A DNA stretch of 8,848 bases, from contig JAITEY010000030.1 in assembly GCA_031281815.1 (NCBI GenBank), positions 1 to 8,848 of the forward strand, in the 5' to 3' direction. The notes beneath the pieces were generated by a model. It was given only the letters and a program-made list of their open reading frames with translations. It was not told the DNA's origin and ran no database searches. This DNA is from Desulfovibrio sp. GTDB lineage: Bacteria; Desulfobacterota; Desulfovibrionia; Desulfovibrionales; Desulfovibrionaceae. Position 1 is the first letter of the stretch, and each line of letters opens with the position of its first letter. Below, piece by piece: positions 1 to 5,450 of this stretch. Both the position numbers and the translations under genes were made by a program.

Positions 1-179
1 TGAACACCAGTTTCAACGTGCGCGGCGAACCGTTGGTCTGCACTCCCGAAGATGCCTATCTCTGTTTCATGCGGACGGAAATGGACTACCTCGTGCTCGG
101 CGACTGCATTTTGGACAAAAAAGAACAAGCTCCCCTCAGAGAGGACTCGGACTGGCGCTCCCTGTATACGCCGGATTGA
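1..179 (+). CDS. Carbamoyltransferase, NodU/CmcH family, C-terminal fragment
   Basis: Only the last 58 complete codons are in the window (frame starting at base 3, TGA at 177-179); the gene begins to the left. The fragment opens with NTSFNVRGEPLVCTPEDAY and continues with CFMRTEMDYLVLGD. This closely resembles the conserved end of the C-terminal domain of NodU/CmcH-type O-carbamoyltransferases (LNTSFN, then a Pro-Glu-Asp-Ala motif, then a D-Y-L-V-L-G segment). Enzymes of this family move the carbamoyl group of carbamoyl phosphate, in an ATP-dependent way, onto a hydroxyl of a sugar, antibiotic or lipooligosaccharide. In such bacteria they often sit in polysaccharide or glycolipid clusters, but the acceptor cannot be read from this fragment. 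The gene converges on the leftward gene ending at 426, and the hairpin-rich stretch between them probably ends both transcripts. Family assignment is confident; substrate is unknown. Confidence 0.85.
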   Translation, partial: NTSFNVRGEPLVCTPEDAYLCFMRTEMDYLVLGDCILDKKEQAPLREDSDWRSLYTPD

Positions 180-225
180 CGCCGTTTCCAAGGCATCAGA
201 TACCTCAACAAGGCACTATGAGGGG

Positions 226-260
226 TATGAGGGGGTCCGGGGGACATCATTTCCCCCGGC
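226..260 (+). repeat. Dispersed hairpin element, copy 1 (convergent intergenic)
   Basis: This is a GGGGGTCCGGGGG arm, a short TCA loop and a TTTCCCCCGG arm; 237-246 pairs with 250-259, with one mismatch (C245 against T251). The same core, including the preceding TATGA, occurs in inverted orientation at 5301-5345, and the core without TATGA occurs in the same orientation at 8747-8785. It lies 47 bp after the carbamoyltransferase stop, where it could act as a rho-independent-like or mRNA-protecting hairpin, although no T-run follows. I regard it as a REP-like intergenic repeat; its exact role is not shown. Confidence 0.7.
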
Positions 261-410
261 GAGGTCCGGGGCAGAGCCCCGGTGCTGCAGGGTCCGGGAC
301 GGAGTCCCGGCGCTCCCGGCAGGGTATGGGGCAGCGCCCCGGTGCTCCCGGCAGGGTCAGGGACGGAGTCCCGGTGCTCCCCCGGCAGGGTATGGGGCAG
401 CGCCCCGTTC
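261..410. repeat. Tandem array of five hairpin units, A-B-A-B-A
   Basis: Five imperfect units of about 28-34 bp follow one another, each built as GGCAGGGT, a short palindrome, then CCGGTGCTCC or a close variant. The palindromes alternate: GGGGC-AGA-GCCCC (268-280), GGGAC-GGA-GTCCC (about 296-308), GGGGC-AGC-GCCCC (328-340), GGGAC-GGA-GTCCC (360-372) and GGGGC-AGC-GCCCC (394-406). The higher-order repeat is therefore an A+B pair of roughly 60-66 bp. The array fills the gap between two converging stop codons (179 and 426). It leaves GC-rich open frames on both strands, but their translations are low-complexity Gly/Pro/Arg strings and I do not call them genes. A bidirectional transcription stop is a reasonable guess. 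Confidence 0.75.
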
Positions 411-425
411 ATACCCGGCGTTTCC

Positions 426-1256
426 CTAAAAATTCCAGGTGAAGCCCAAAGCCGCGCCGGCGGCTCCATCGGTCCTGCCGGCCGGACGCGTATCCTGCAC
501 GTCGCTGTATTCGCCGCCCACGGTCACGTTCAGGTCATCGCGCACCGACATGTCCATGTACAGACCGGCGCCGTTGAGGTTCCGGCTTCTTTCCGGCGGG
601 CGGTACAGGGGCGAATCGGGGTCGTTGGGGTTGACGGTGACGCGGCCGGCCGTCGCCGGGTTCAGTTTGTAGCTCATGCTGACTTCGGAATTTTCCGTTT
701 CGTTGATGCGGCCCATACGTTCCGGCGCTCCGGAGAAAGCCGACCGTCCCGGTGTCAAGCGGTCCGTCTGCTGCGGCTCGGACTGCGCGCTTACGGTGAT
801 GTTCTGCTTTTCCCCCAGCGTCACGGGCGTTTCGGCCTTTTTTTGTTCCGGATCAGGACCGTAGCGCCGGGCTTTTGTCGCGTCTGGTTCCGCGCCGGCT
901 CCGGAGGCCGTGAAGGGGGACGCGGCGAAACCGGCAAGTCCGGGTTTCGCGGCCCTGTGCTTTTTCGCGCCCGGCGCTTTCCCGGCCGGGGACGGGGTTG
1001 CTCCCGGCGCGGCCTTCAGCGACCCTGCGCCGGCGGGGGAAACATTTGCCCCCGGCATGTCGCGGGCGGTCTGGACACGCGGCGCGGCAGGCTGCGCGCG
1101 GAGCGCCGGGTTGACGCCCTTGACGGGCGCTGTGGCCCGGACCGTGCGGGCGGAGCCGGGCGACGTCCGGCCGCCGCCATCGGCGCATGCGGCCTGCGCC
1201 GCGAAAAACACGCCCGCCGAAAAGCCGAGCAGAACACATTGTATGATGTTTTTCAT
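426..1256 (-). CDS. Secreted Ala/Pro-rich protein with short beta-rich C-terminus (putative outer-membrane protein)
   Basis: The product is 276 aa. The start at 1256 is chosen because GGAGG lies about 7 nt upstream and the protein then opens with a clean signal peptide (MKNIIQCVLLGF, hydrophobic to about residue 20, AQA/A-type cleavage near 22-24). The frame stays open further upstream to 1409, but that extension overlaps the cyclase gene and has no features. Residues 26-140 are rich in Ala, Pro, Gly and Lys/Arg, like a flexible linker. Residues 150-276 contain alternating segments suggestive of four to five beta strands (around 150-158, 189-199, 227-238, 241-253, 265-276), and the chain ends in GFTWNF, with the terminal Phe typical of outer-membrane proteins. 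Cys24 is not in a convincing lipobox. I do not recognise the family. It follows the cyclase gene by 64 bp and is probably co-transcribed with it. Confidence 0.72.
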   Translation of the reverse strand: MKNIIQCVLLGFSAGVFFAAQAACADGGGRTSPGSARTVRATAPVKGVNPALRAQPAAPRVQTARDMPGANVSPAGAGSLKAAPGATPSPAGKAPGAKKHRAAKPGLAGFAASPFTASGAGAEPDATKARRYGPDPEQKKAETPVTLGEKQNITVSAQSEPQQTDRLTPGRSAFSGAPERMGRINETENSEVSMSYKLNPATAGRVTVNPNDPDSPLYRPPERSRNLNGAGLYMDMSVRDDLNVTVGGEYSDVQDTRPAGRTDGAAGAALGFTWNF

Positions 1257-1320
1257 TCTTTGACCTCCGGCGTGGATGAACCGGAAAACACGCTCACGGT
1301 ACGGCTGCCCCTCTCCCGGC

Positions 1321-2325
1321 TCAGCCGACGACTCTGTTGCGTCCGCCTTCCTTGGCCTTGTACAGATTCTCATCGGCCCTGCCGATGCAGGCGCGGATGA
1401 ACTCGTCAAACGGCTCGCCCTCCGCCGTGGGGACCGTTTCGCAGACGCCGAAGCTGGCGGTAATCCGCAATTCCTTGCCTTCGTAGTTCAATCGCAGCGC
1501 TTCCACGCCGGCGCGCAGACGTTCTCCAATCGACAGACCTACGGACAAGGGCATGCCCGGCAACAGCATGAGAAATTCTTCGCCGCCGTAACGGCTGCAT
1601 ATGTCGCCGGGACGCAGCGCGTGCGCAAGGTAGTCGGCAAAAAGCTTCAGCACCTCATCGCCGCAAAGATGCCCGTAAACATCGTTAAAGGTTTTGAATT
1701 TGTCGATATCGGCGATGACCAGGGTTGAAACATCGGGCTTCAGCGTAGTGAAAATTTCTTCCGCAAAATGCATGAAGGCCTTGCGGTTGTACATGCCGGT
1801 CAGGGCATCCCGAAAAGACAGATTCTTGTATTCCTCACTGGTATTCTTGAGCAGGGAGATACGTTGGGCCAACTGCGCGGCCATATAGTTGAATGCTTCC
1901 GAAAATTCACCGAGAAAGCTCACCTTGTGGCTGTAATCGCCGCCGGCGATGCGTTGCGTCTGCCACGTCAGATGCTTCAGGTTGGACTGAAAGGCTTTCA
2001 GCGTCCCTATAATGATGCCTTTTTCCGGAGTTTGGTATTCAAGGTCACCTTTGGCCAGGGTCACGGCCATTTTGCGGGTTGCCCAGATTACGGCGAGCAA
2101 CTGTTCAAAATTCTTTATACCGCGCAGGGCTTCGGGCGGGGTTTCGTCTTTGAACCTCGGCGATACCGCCACCTGCAACAGGTGTTCCACGACAGATGTT
2201 GCAAGAGCCGTGCCGTCCGCCGGTTGCGACTCGGGAACGGTGGGCGCCGGCGCGGCCGGTTGCGGCTCGGGAACGGCGGCCGCCCGTGCGGCGGGCGCTT
2301 GTAATGATGGGTACATCCCGTCCAT
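1321..2325 (-). CDS. Soluble diguanylate cyclase (HAMP-like + GGDEF domain)
   Basis: The product is 334 aa and would make cyclic di-GMP from two GTP. Residues 10-40 are a Pro/Ala-rich linker encoded partly by an imperfect 39-bp direct repeat (about 2220-2297). Residues about 75-160 hold a HAMP-like helical stretch (LTWQTQRIAGGDY, then EFSEAFNYMAAQL) running into a connector helix. Residues 170-334 form the GGDEF domain: DALTGMYNR at 173-181, metal-binding Asp in IADID near 206-208, active site GGEEF at 247-251, and SFGV at 291-294. RPGD at 238-241 lies five residues before GGEEF, so the inhibitory I-site (RxxD) appears intact. No membrane segment is visible despite the HAMP-like region, so the protein should be cytosolic. 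The start at 2325 has only a weak ribosome site; ATG at 2316 is an alternative. It follows the V4R gene by 39 bp, which suggests that V4R protein is its sensory partner. Confidence 0.9.
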   Translation of the reverse strand: MDGMYPSLQAPAARAAAVPEPQPAAPAPTVPESQPADGTALATSVVEHLLQVAVSPRFKDETPPEALRGIKNFEQLLAVIWATRKMAVTLAKGDLEYQTPEKGIIIGTLKAFQSNLKHLTWQTQRIAGGDYSHKVSFLGEFSEAFNYMAAQLAQRISLLKNTSEEYKNLSFRDALTGMYNRKAFMHFAEEIFTTLKPDVSTLVIADIDKFKTFNDVYGHLCGDEVLKLFADYLAHALRPGDICSRYGGEEFLMLLPGMPLSVGLSIGERLRAGVEALRLNYEGKELRITASFGVCETVPTAEGEPFDEFIRACIGRADENLYKAKEGGRNRVVG

Positions 2326-2364
2326 GACACAATCCGGTTCGGCGATGCCGTCCGCTCTGCAGCG

Positions 2365-2889
2365 TCAAGCAGCCGTCATGGGGGTGACGTGAAAACGACA
2401 GGTCCGGTCGCCGGTGCACCAGCAGTCGCTTTCCTTGACGTTCAGCATCCGGCCGCCGAATGCGTAAAAGATGCCGGTGATGAAGCCTTCATCGTAGGAG
2501 CAGACCGCGTGTCCCATGTCCGGCAGACCCGAACAGTCCAAATCTTCGGCAACGGTCAGGACAAAGGTAAAGTTGTCCATATCCGCGCTTTCTATGCGCA
2601 GGATGCCGACTTTCAGGTCCAGAAGCGCCTGTTTGACTTTTTCAATGTAGGTGTTCAGATCCGGCGCCTCGCCGATGAATTGCCTGCAGAAATGGATGCC
2701 CGCCTTGTATCCGGCATCGAACAGGATGCGATCCGCGGTTTCCGTGCCGAATTTCTCCTCCAGAACATCCCGCAGGGTATACTGAAACAGCCTGTAAACC
2801 TCAATACGCGTGGTGTTGCCGAGGTTGGGACGTCCTTCTTCCACATCGCCGATAAAGTCCCACGAAAATTCGTACTGCCTGTCTGCCAT
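2365..2889 (-). CDS. V4R (4-vinyl reductase-like) domain protein, probable small-ligand sensor
   Basis: The product is 174 aa. The start at 2889 is preferred over the in-frame ATG at 2955 because GGGAG sits about 9 nt upstream and the V4R-like sequence begins soon after. The C-terminal half carries the V4R signature: CSGLPDMGHAVC (119-130), then EGFITGIFYAFGG, then DCWCTGDRTCRFHV (155-168). Six Cys occur at 68, 119, 130, 156, 158 and 164, and the last cluster is a plausible metal or ligand site. V4R domains are small cytosolic ligand-binding modules, known from BchJ (linked to bacteriochlorophyll synthesis) and from regulators of aromatic breakdown and signalling proteins. Here the domain stands alone directly ahead of a diguanylate cyclase gene, so a role in telling that enzyme when to work is likely. 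The ligand is not evident. No signal peptide or membrane segment is visible. Confidence 0.85.
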   Translation of the reverse strand: MADRQYEFSWDFIGDVEEGRPNLGNTTRIEVYRLFQYTLRDVLEEKFGTETADRILFDAGYKAGIHFCRQFIGEAPDLNTYIEKVKQALLDLKVGILRIESADMDNFTFVLTVAEDLDCSGLPDMGHAVCSYDEGFITGIFYAFGGRMLNVKESDCWCTGDRTCRFHVTPMTAA

Positions 2890-2934
2890 GGCGTTCTCCC
2901 GACATGCTTGCTGTGTAGATTTTCCGACATGAAA

Positions 2935-2963
2935 AATATATGTGCCGTCCGGCAAAAAAGCAA
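2935..2963 (-). promoter_or_regulatory. Candidate promoter for the V4R-cyclase-surface protein operon
   Basis: On the minus strand, TTGCTT (2963-2958) and TATATT (2940-2935) are separated by 17 nt. The -10 box matches consensus in five of six positions; the -35 box matches weakly (TTG only). Transcription would start about 40 nt before the V4R start codon. It faces away from the riboswitch promoter at 3009-3036, with 45 bp between the two -35 boxes. This is a pattern match only. Confidence 0.4.
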
Positions 2964-2985
2964 GCCCGCCGGCAAAAAATCCGCC

Positions 2986-3009
2986 GTCTGTCGAGCTGTC
3001 TGTCGAGCT
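2986..3009. repeat. Perfect 12-bp tandem duplication between divergent promoters
   Basis: GTCTGTCGAGCT occurs twice head to tail (2986-2997 and 2998-3009). The last T of the second copy is the first base of the TTGACA -35 box of the riboswitch promoter. A second short direct repeat, CCGGCAAAAAA/CCGGCAAAAAAT-like, lies just to the left (about 2949-2980). The position would suit a direct-repeat operator, but a chance slippage duplication is equally possible. Confidence 0.55.
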
Positions 3010-3036
3010 TGACAGAGACCGGAGCCCCTGTGTAGT
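3009..3036 (+). promoter_or_regulatory. Promoter of the corrinoid uptake operon
   Basis: A consensus -35 TTGACA (3009-3014) is followed after 16 nt by TGTAGT (3031-3036), which matches the -10 consensus at four of six positions. The predicted start of transcription, near 3042-3044, coincides with the 5' edge of the riboswitch. This agreement is the main reason to believe it. The spacing is one base short of ideal and the -10 is imperfect, so moderate strength is expected. Confidence 0.6.
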
Positions 3037-3040
3037 CTGC

Positions 3041-3295
3041 CGGAAAGTAACGGTGTTCCCGCCCGCAAGGGACGGGAATGAAAAGGGAAGACGGTGCGAA
3101 TCCGTCGCGGACCCGCCGCCGTAACCGGGCGGATCCCCGCATGGCCGCAGTCGCGGCCGGCCACTGTTGCAAAAGCGTTGCGCGTTCGGCTTCGCCGCAT
3201 TACAGCGGCTTGAGCGGGCTGTGCGGCAATCTTGCGGAACGGGAAGGCGCGGGCGTATCCTTTGACCCGGAAGCCGGAAGACCTGCCGTTATCCG
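3041..3295 (+). promoter_or_regulatory. Cobalamin (adenosylcobalamin-type) riboswitch
   Basis: The RNA element has the landmarks of a class I cobalamin riboswitch in the right order. AAAAGGGAA lies at 3081-3089, GGTGCGAATCC at 3093-3103, CGCGGACCCGCCGC at about 3106-3119, GCCACTG at 3160-3166 and GGGAAGG at 3241-3247. The B12 box AAGCCGGAAGACCTGCC lies at 3271-3287. A closing P1 stem pairs 3047-3053 (GTAACGG) with 3286-3292 (CCGTTAT), and CGG 3041-3043 can extend it with CCG 3293-3295. The region between 3170 and 3235 is peripheral stems and is not conserved. In this family, binding of cobalamin lowers expression of downstream transport or biosynthesis genes. The strong terminator 58 nt downstream is the obvious expression platform. 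Confidence 0.95.
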
Positions 3296-3352
3296 ACATG
3301 ATTCCCGGCTCGCGGTCTGGCCGGGGGATCCGGCTGCAATAAAAACGGTATT

Positions 3353-3388
3353 GCGGACTTTTTCCGAAAGGGAGAGGTCCGCTTTTTT
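3353..3388 (+). terminator. Intrinsic terminator in the riboswitch leader
   Basis: Positions 3353-3365 pair along their full length with 3370-3382, giving a 13-bp stem (three G-U pairs) closed by a GAAA tetraloop. Six T residues (3383-3388) follow immediately. It lies between the riboswitch and the first start codon (3443), so it should stop transcription when cobalamin is bound. A small stem at 3336-3341/3349-3354 (GCAATA with TATTGC) uses the first two bases of this terminator and could be part of the competing antiterminator; that last point is inference. Confidence 0.9.
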
Positions 3389-3442
3389 CTCTGCCGGATC
3401 GGCGTGGTGCGTCATGGTTTCCGCCGACGAGGTCCGAACGGC

Positions 3443-4474
3443 ATGCCGAAAGGCTTTTTCCCCGTTGTGCCGGGGCTGTTGCTCCTGCTCGCCCTTCCCG
3501 CGCATATGGCCCTGGAGCGCCCGCTTCACCCGGCATCGGCGCCCGACGGGGCGCGGCGCATCGTGTCGCTCGCTCCCGGCATTACCGAGACCCTGTACGC
3601 CCTGAAGCTCGGGCCGCGCATCGCCGGCGTCACCAGCTACTGCCTGTATCCCCCCGAAGCCGCGCTCAAGCCGCGCGTGGCCGGCTTCAGCGACGTCAAC
3701 CTTGAAGCCGTGTTGCGCGCCCGCCCCGATCTTGTCCTTTTGCCCGAGGACAAGCGCGACAACCTGCTGCGTCTGGAAACCCTCGGGCTGCCCGCGTTGC
3801 CTCTCGATGTATCGTCGCCTTCGGCGCTCGCGGCAAGCGTGGAACGCATCGGCAACATTACCGGGCGCGAAGCCGAGGCGGAAGCTCTGCTCGCCGAATT
3901 CCGCGGCGGCCTGGAGGCGGCCGCCGCGCGGGCTGCCGGCAATACGCCGCCGCGCGTGCTCTTTTCCGTTATGCGCGACATTCGCGGTGGAGGATTGTCC
4001 GAAGTCATCGCCGTCGGCGGCGACGGCTTTTACAGCGAACTCATCGCCCTCGCGGGGGGCGACAACGTCTGCGCCGGGCATATCGCCTTTCCCCGGATTT
4101 CGCGTGAAGCCCTTATCTTTCTTGATCCTGAAGTGATGATCGACGCCCTTCCCGGCGGGGACGCCGAACAGGCCCGCCGCGACTGGGAAAGCCTGTCTTC
4201 CGTCGGCGCTGTGCAGACCGGGCGCGTGTTGCTGCTGACCGACCCCGCGGACACCATACCCGGCCCGCGTTTTTTCCGTACCTTGGACAAACTGTCGCGA
4301 GCCTTTCACGGATACGCGCGGGAAGCCGTGCCCCGCGCGGAGACCTTCGGACATACAGACGCCCGAAAAAGGCAGCCGGCACAGGGTACCGCGTCCCGCA
4401 CCGGTCCCCCTGCATCGTCCAGGGCAAAACCCGACCATGGGCTTACCGACTCTCCCGCGTCGGTTACCCGGTGA
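3443..4474 (+). CDS. btuF: Periplasmic corrinoid-binding protein of ABC importer (BtuF type)
   Basis: The product is 343 aa, a cluster A periplasmic binding protein expected to hand corrinoid to the BtuC/BtuD transporter. ATG 3443 is chosen because GAGG lies 10 nt upstream and a signal peptide begins at once (MPKGFFPVVPGLLLLLALPA); GTG at 3404 or 3407 would add an Arg-rich leader. No lipobox Cys is present, so it is probably soluble. RRIVSLAPGITETLYAL (38-54) and SYCLYPPEA (65-73) match the family fold. NLE (Glu88) and SRE (Glu222) match in context the two glutamates that E. coli BtuF uses to dock on BtuC. Residues about 290-343 are a Pro/Ser/Arg-rich tail beyond the usual end of the fold. 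The gene follows the cobalamin riboswitch and its stop overlaps or abuts the ATPase start. Relatives bind siderophores or haem, so corrinoid specificity rests largely on the riboswitch. Confidence 0.88.
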   Translation: MPKGFFPVVPGLLLLLALPAHMALERPLHPASAPDGARRIVSLAPGITETLYALKLGPRIAGVTSYCLYPPEAALKPRVAGFSDVNLEAVLRARPDLVLLPEDKRDNLLRLETLGLPALPLDVSSPSALAASVERIGNITGREAEAEALLAEFRGGLEAAAARAAGNTPPRVLFSVMRDIRGGGLSEVIAVGGDGFYSELIALAGGDNVCAGHIAFPRISREALIFLDPEVMIDALPGGDAEQARRDWESLSSVGAVQTGRVLLLTDPADTIPGPRFFRTLDKLSRAFHGYAREAVPRAETFGHTDARKRQPAQGTASRTGPPASSRAKPDHGLTDSPASVTR

Positions 4475-4479
4475 TTGTC

Positions 4480-5259
4480 ATGCTGAAAGCGGAACACCTG
4501 TCTTTTTTCCTGAACGGCTGGGCTCTTCTTGAGGACGTGAGCTTTTCTCTGGAGCGCGGGGATTGTCTTTTCGTCATCGGTCCCAACGGCGCGGGCAAGA
4601 CCACCCTGCTCAGGAGCCTGCTGCGCCTGCACGAGACGGGGCGTTACGGGGGCCGCGTCGAACTGGCGGGGCGCGACGCGGCGGCGCTCACGCGGCGTGA
4701 ACTGGCGAAAATCGCCTCCTACGCGCCCCAGGACGGCGGGGCGGCGCCGCCGTTTACCGTGGAAGAATTCCTGCAACTCAGCCGTTATCCGCACATCCCC
4801 CCTTCAGGCCGTTTGAGCGGCGCGGACCGGGAGGCCGTCCGCCGCGCCCTGCGCCTGACCGGCCTTGAAGGACAATCTTCGGCGCTTTTGCGGCATCTTT
4901 CGGGCGGGGAGCGGCGCAAGGCGTATCTGGCCGCCGCGCTGGCCCAGGAAGCGGAGCTTATGTTTCTGGACGAACCGGCGGCCTTTCTCGACCCCAGGCA
5001 CGAGGCGGAGTTGCACCGGTTGCTGAAACAACTGAACCGGGAGCAAGGGCTGACCGTGGTCACGGTGACGCACAACCTGAACCATGCCCTGGACGCCGGG
5101 GGCAACGTGCTGGCGCTTAAAAAAGGCCGAGCGCTTTTTTTCGGTCCCGGCGGCGAGCTTGCGTACGGCGGGCTTGCGCGTGAGGTCTTTGACCACGCTT
5201 TTTCCGTGCTGCGGCATCCGGTGTCCGGGCGGCCGCTGCTCGCGGCGGACAGTTTGTGA
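4480..5259 (+). CDS. btuD: ABC importer ATP-binding protein (BtuD/FecE type)
   Basis: The product is 259 aa, the cytosolic ATPase that drives corrinoid import through the permease encoded downstream. All ATPase motifs are intact: Walker A GPNGAGKT (34-41), Q-loop Gln84 in YAPQ, signature LSGGE (140-144), Walker B ELMFLDEP (159-166) with catalytic Glu165, D-loop around FLDP (169-172), and switch His198 in VTH. The start is taken as ATG 4480, giving the usual MLKAEHLSF opening; GTG 4471 in the same frame would overlap the btuF stop by 4 nt (GTGA) and is also plausible. Either way the gene is translationally close to btuF. The protein belongs to the FecE/BtuD/FhuC group, which does not by itself separate B12 from siderophore transport. 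A 191-bp gap containing a strong hairpin separates it from the permease gene. Confidence 0.92.
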   Translation: MLKAEHLSFFLNGWALLEDVSFSLERGDCLFVIGPNGAGKTTLLRSLLRLHETGRYGGRVELAGRDAAALTRRELAKIASYAPQDGGAAPPFTVEEFLQLSRYPHIPPSGRLSGADREAVRRALRLTGLEGQSSALLRHLSGGERRKAYLAAALAQEAELMFLDEPAAFLDPRHEAELHRLLKQLNREQGLTVVTVTHNLNHALDAGGNVLALKKGRALFFGPGGELAYGGLAREVFDHAFSVLRHPVSGRPLLAADSL

Positions 5260-5300
5260 CGACAAGGCCGAAGATTGGAACGTGTAATGGTGATTTATGT

Positions 5301-5345
5301 GCCTCCGGCGGCCGGGGGAAATGATTTCCCCCGGACCCCGTCATA
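5301..5345 (-). repeat. Dispersed hairpin element, copy 2 (between ATPase and permease genes)
   Basis: CCGGGGGAAA (5312-5321) and TTTCCCCCGG (5325-5334) form a perfect 10-bp stem with a TGA loop. The 39 nt from 5301 to 5339 are the reverse complement of 8747-8785 with one difference, and the TATGA flank (5341-5345, minus strand) also matches copy 1 at 226-230. No T-run follows on the plus strand. It sits inside the uptake operon, where it might stabilise the upstream mRNA or reduce transcription into the permease gene. Confidence 0.75.
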
Positions 5346-5450
5346 TGTAACTTGGTAAGGTATCTTATGTTTCAATCCACATCCGACTCCGTCCGCCGGG
5401 TGGATTGCCCCTCACTGAAGGGAGAGGTTTCAAACCACAAAGAATTTCTG

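Noticed and set aside
52..469. Short open frames on both strands across the hairpin array
   Set aside because: Their products are low-complexity repeats of Gly, Pro, Arg and Ala created by translating the hairpin units, they overlap the true carbamoyltransferase end, and no convincing ribosome site was seen.
282..1400. Long open frame on the plus strand opposite the secreted-protein gene
   Set aside because: It begins inside the hairpin array, its product is Arg/Gly-rich and without recognisable domains, and the minus-strand frame has a strong ribosome site, signal peptide and C-terminal Phe. High-GC antisense openness explains it.
3200..4438. Long minus-strand frame (412 codons) opposite btuF
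   Set aside because: It runs across the riboswitch 3' part, the terminator and the whole binding-protein gene; the plus-strand product has a clear family match and the antisense product has none.
4330..4474. Possible frameshift at the end of btuF
   Set aside because: The tail is odd, but no other plus-strand frame here continues the binding-protein fold, and the fold appears complete before the tail starts.
5369..5407. CRISPR-like motif GTTTCAATCCAC with a matching GTGGATTG nearby
   Set aside because: This resembles one end of type I-C repeats in reverse complement, but there is a single degenerate occurrence, no regular spacers and no cas gene, so I treat it as a chance inverted repeat.
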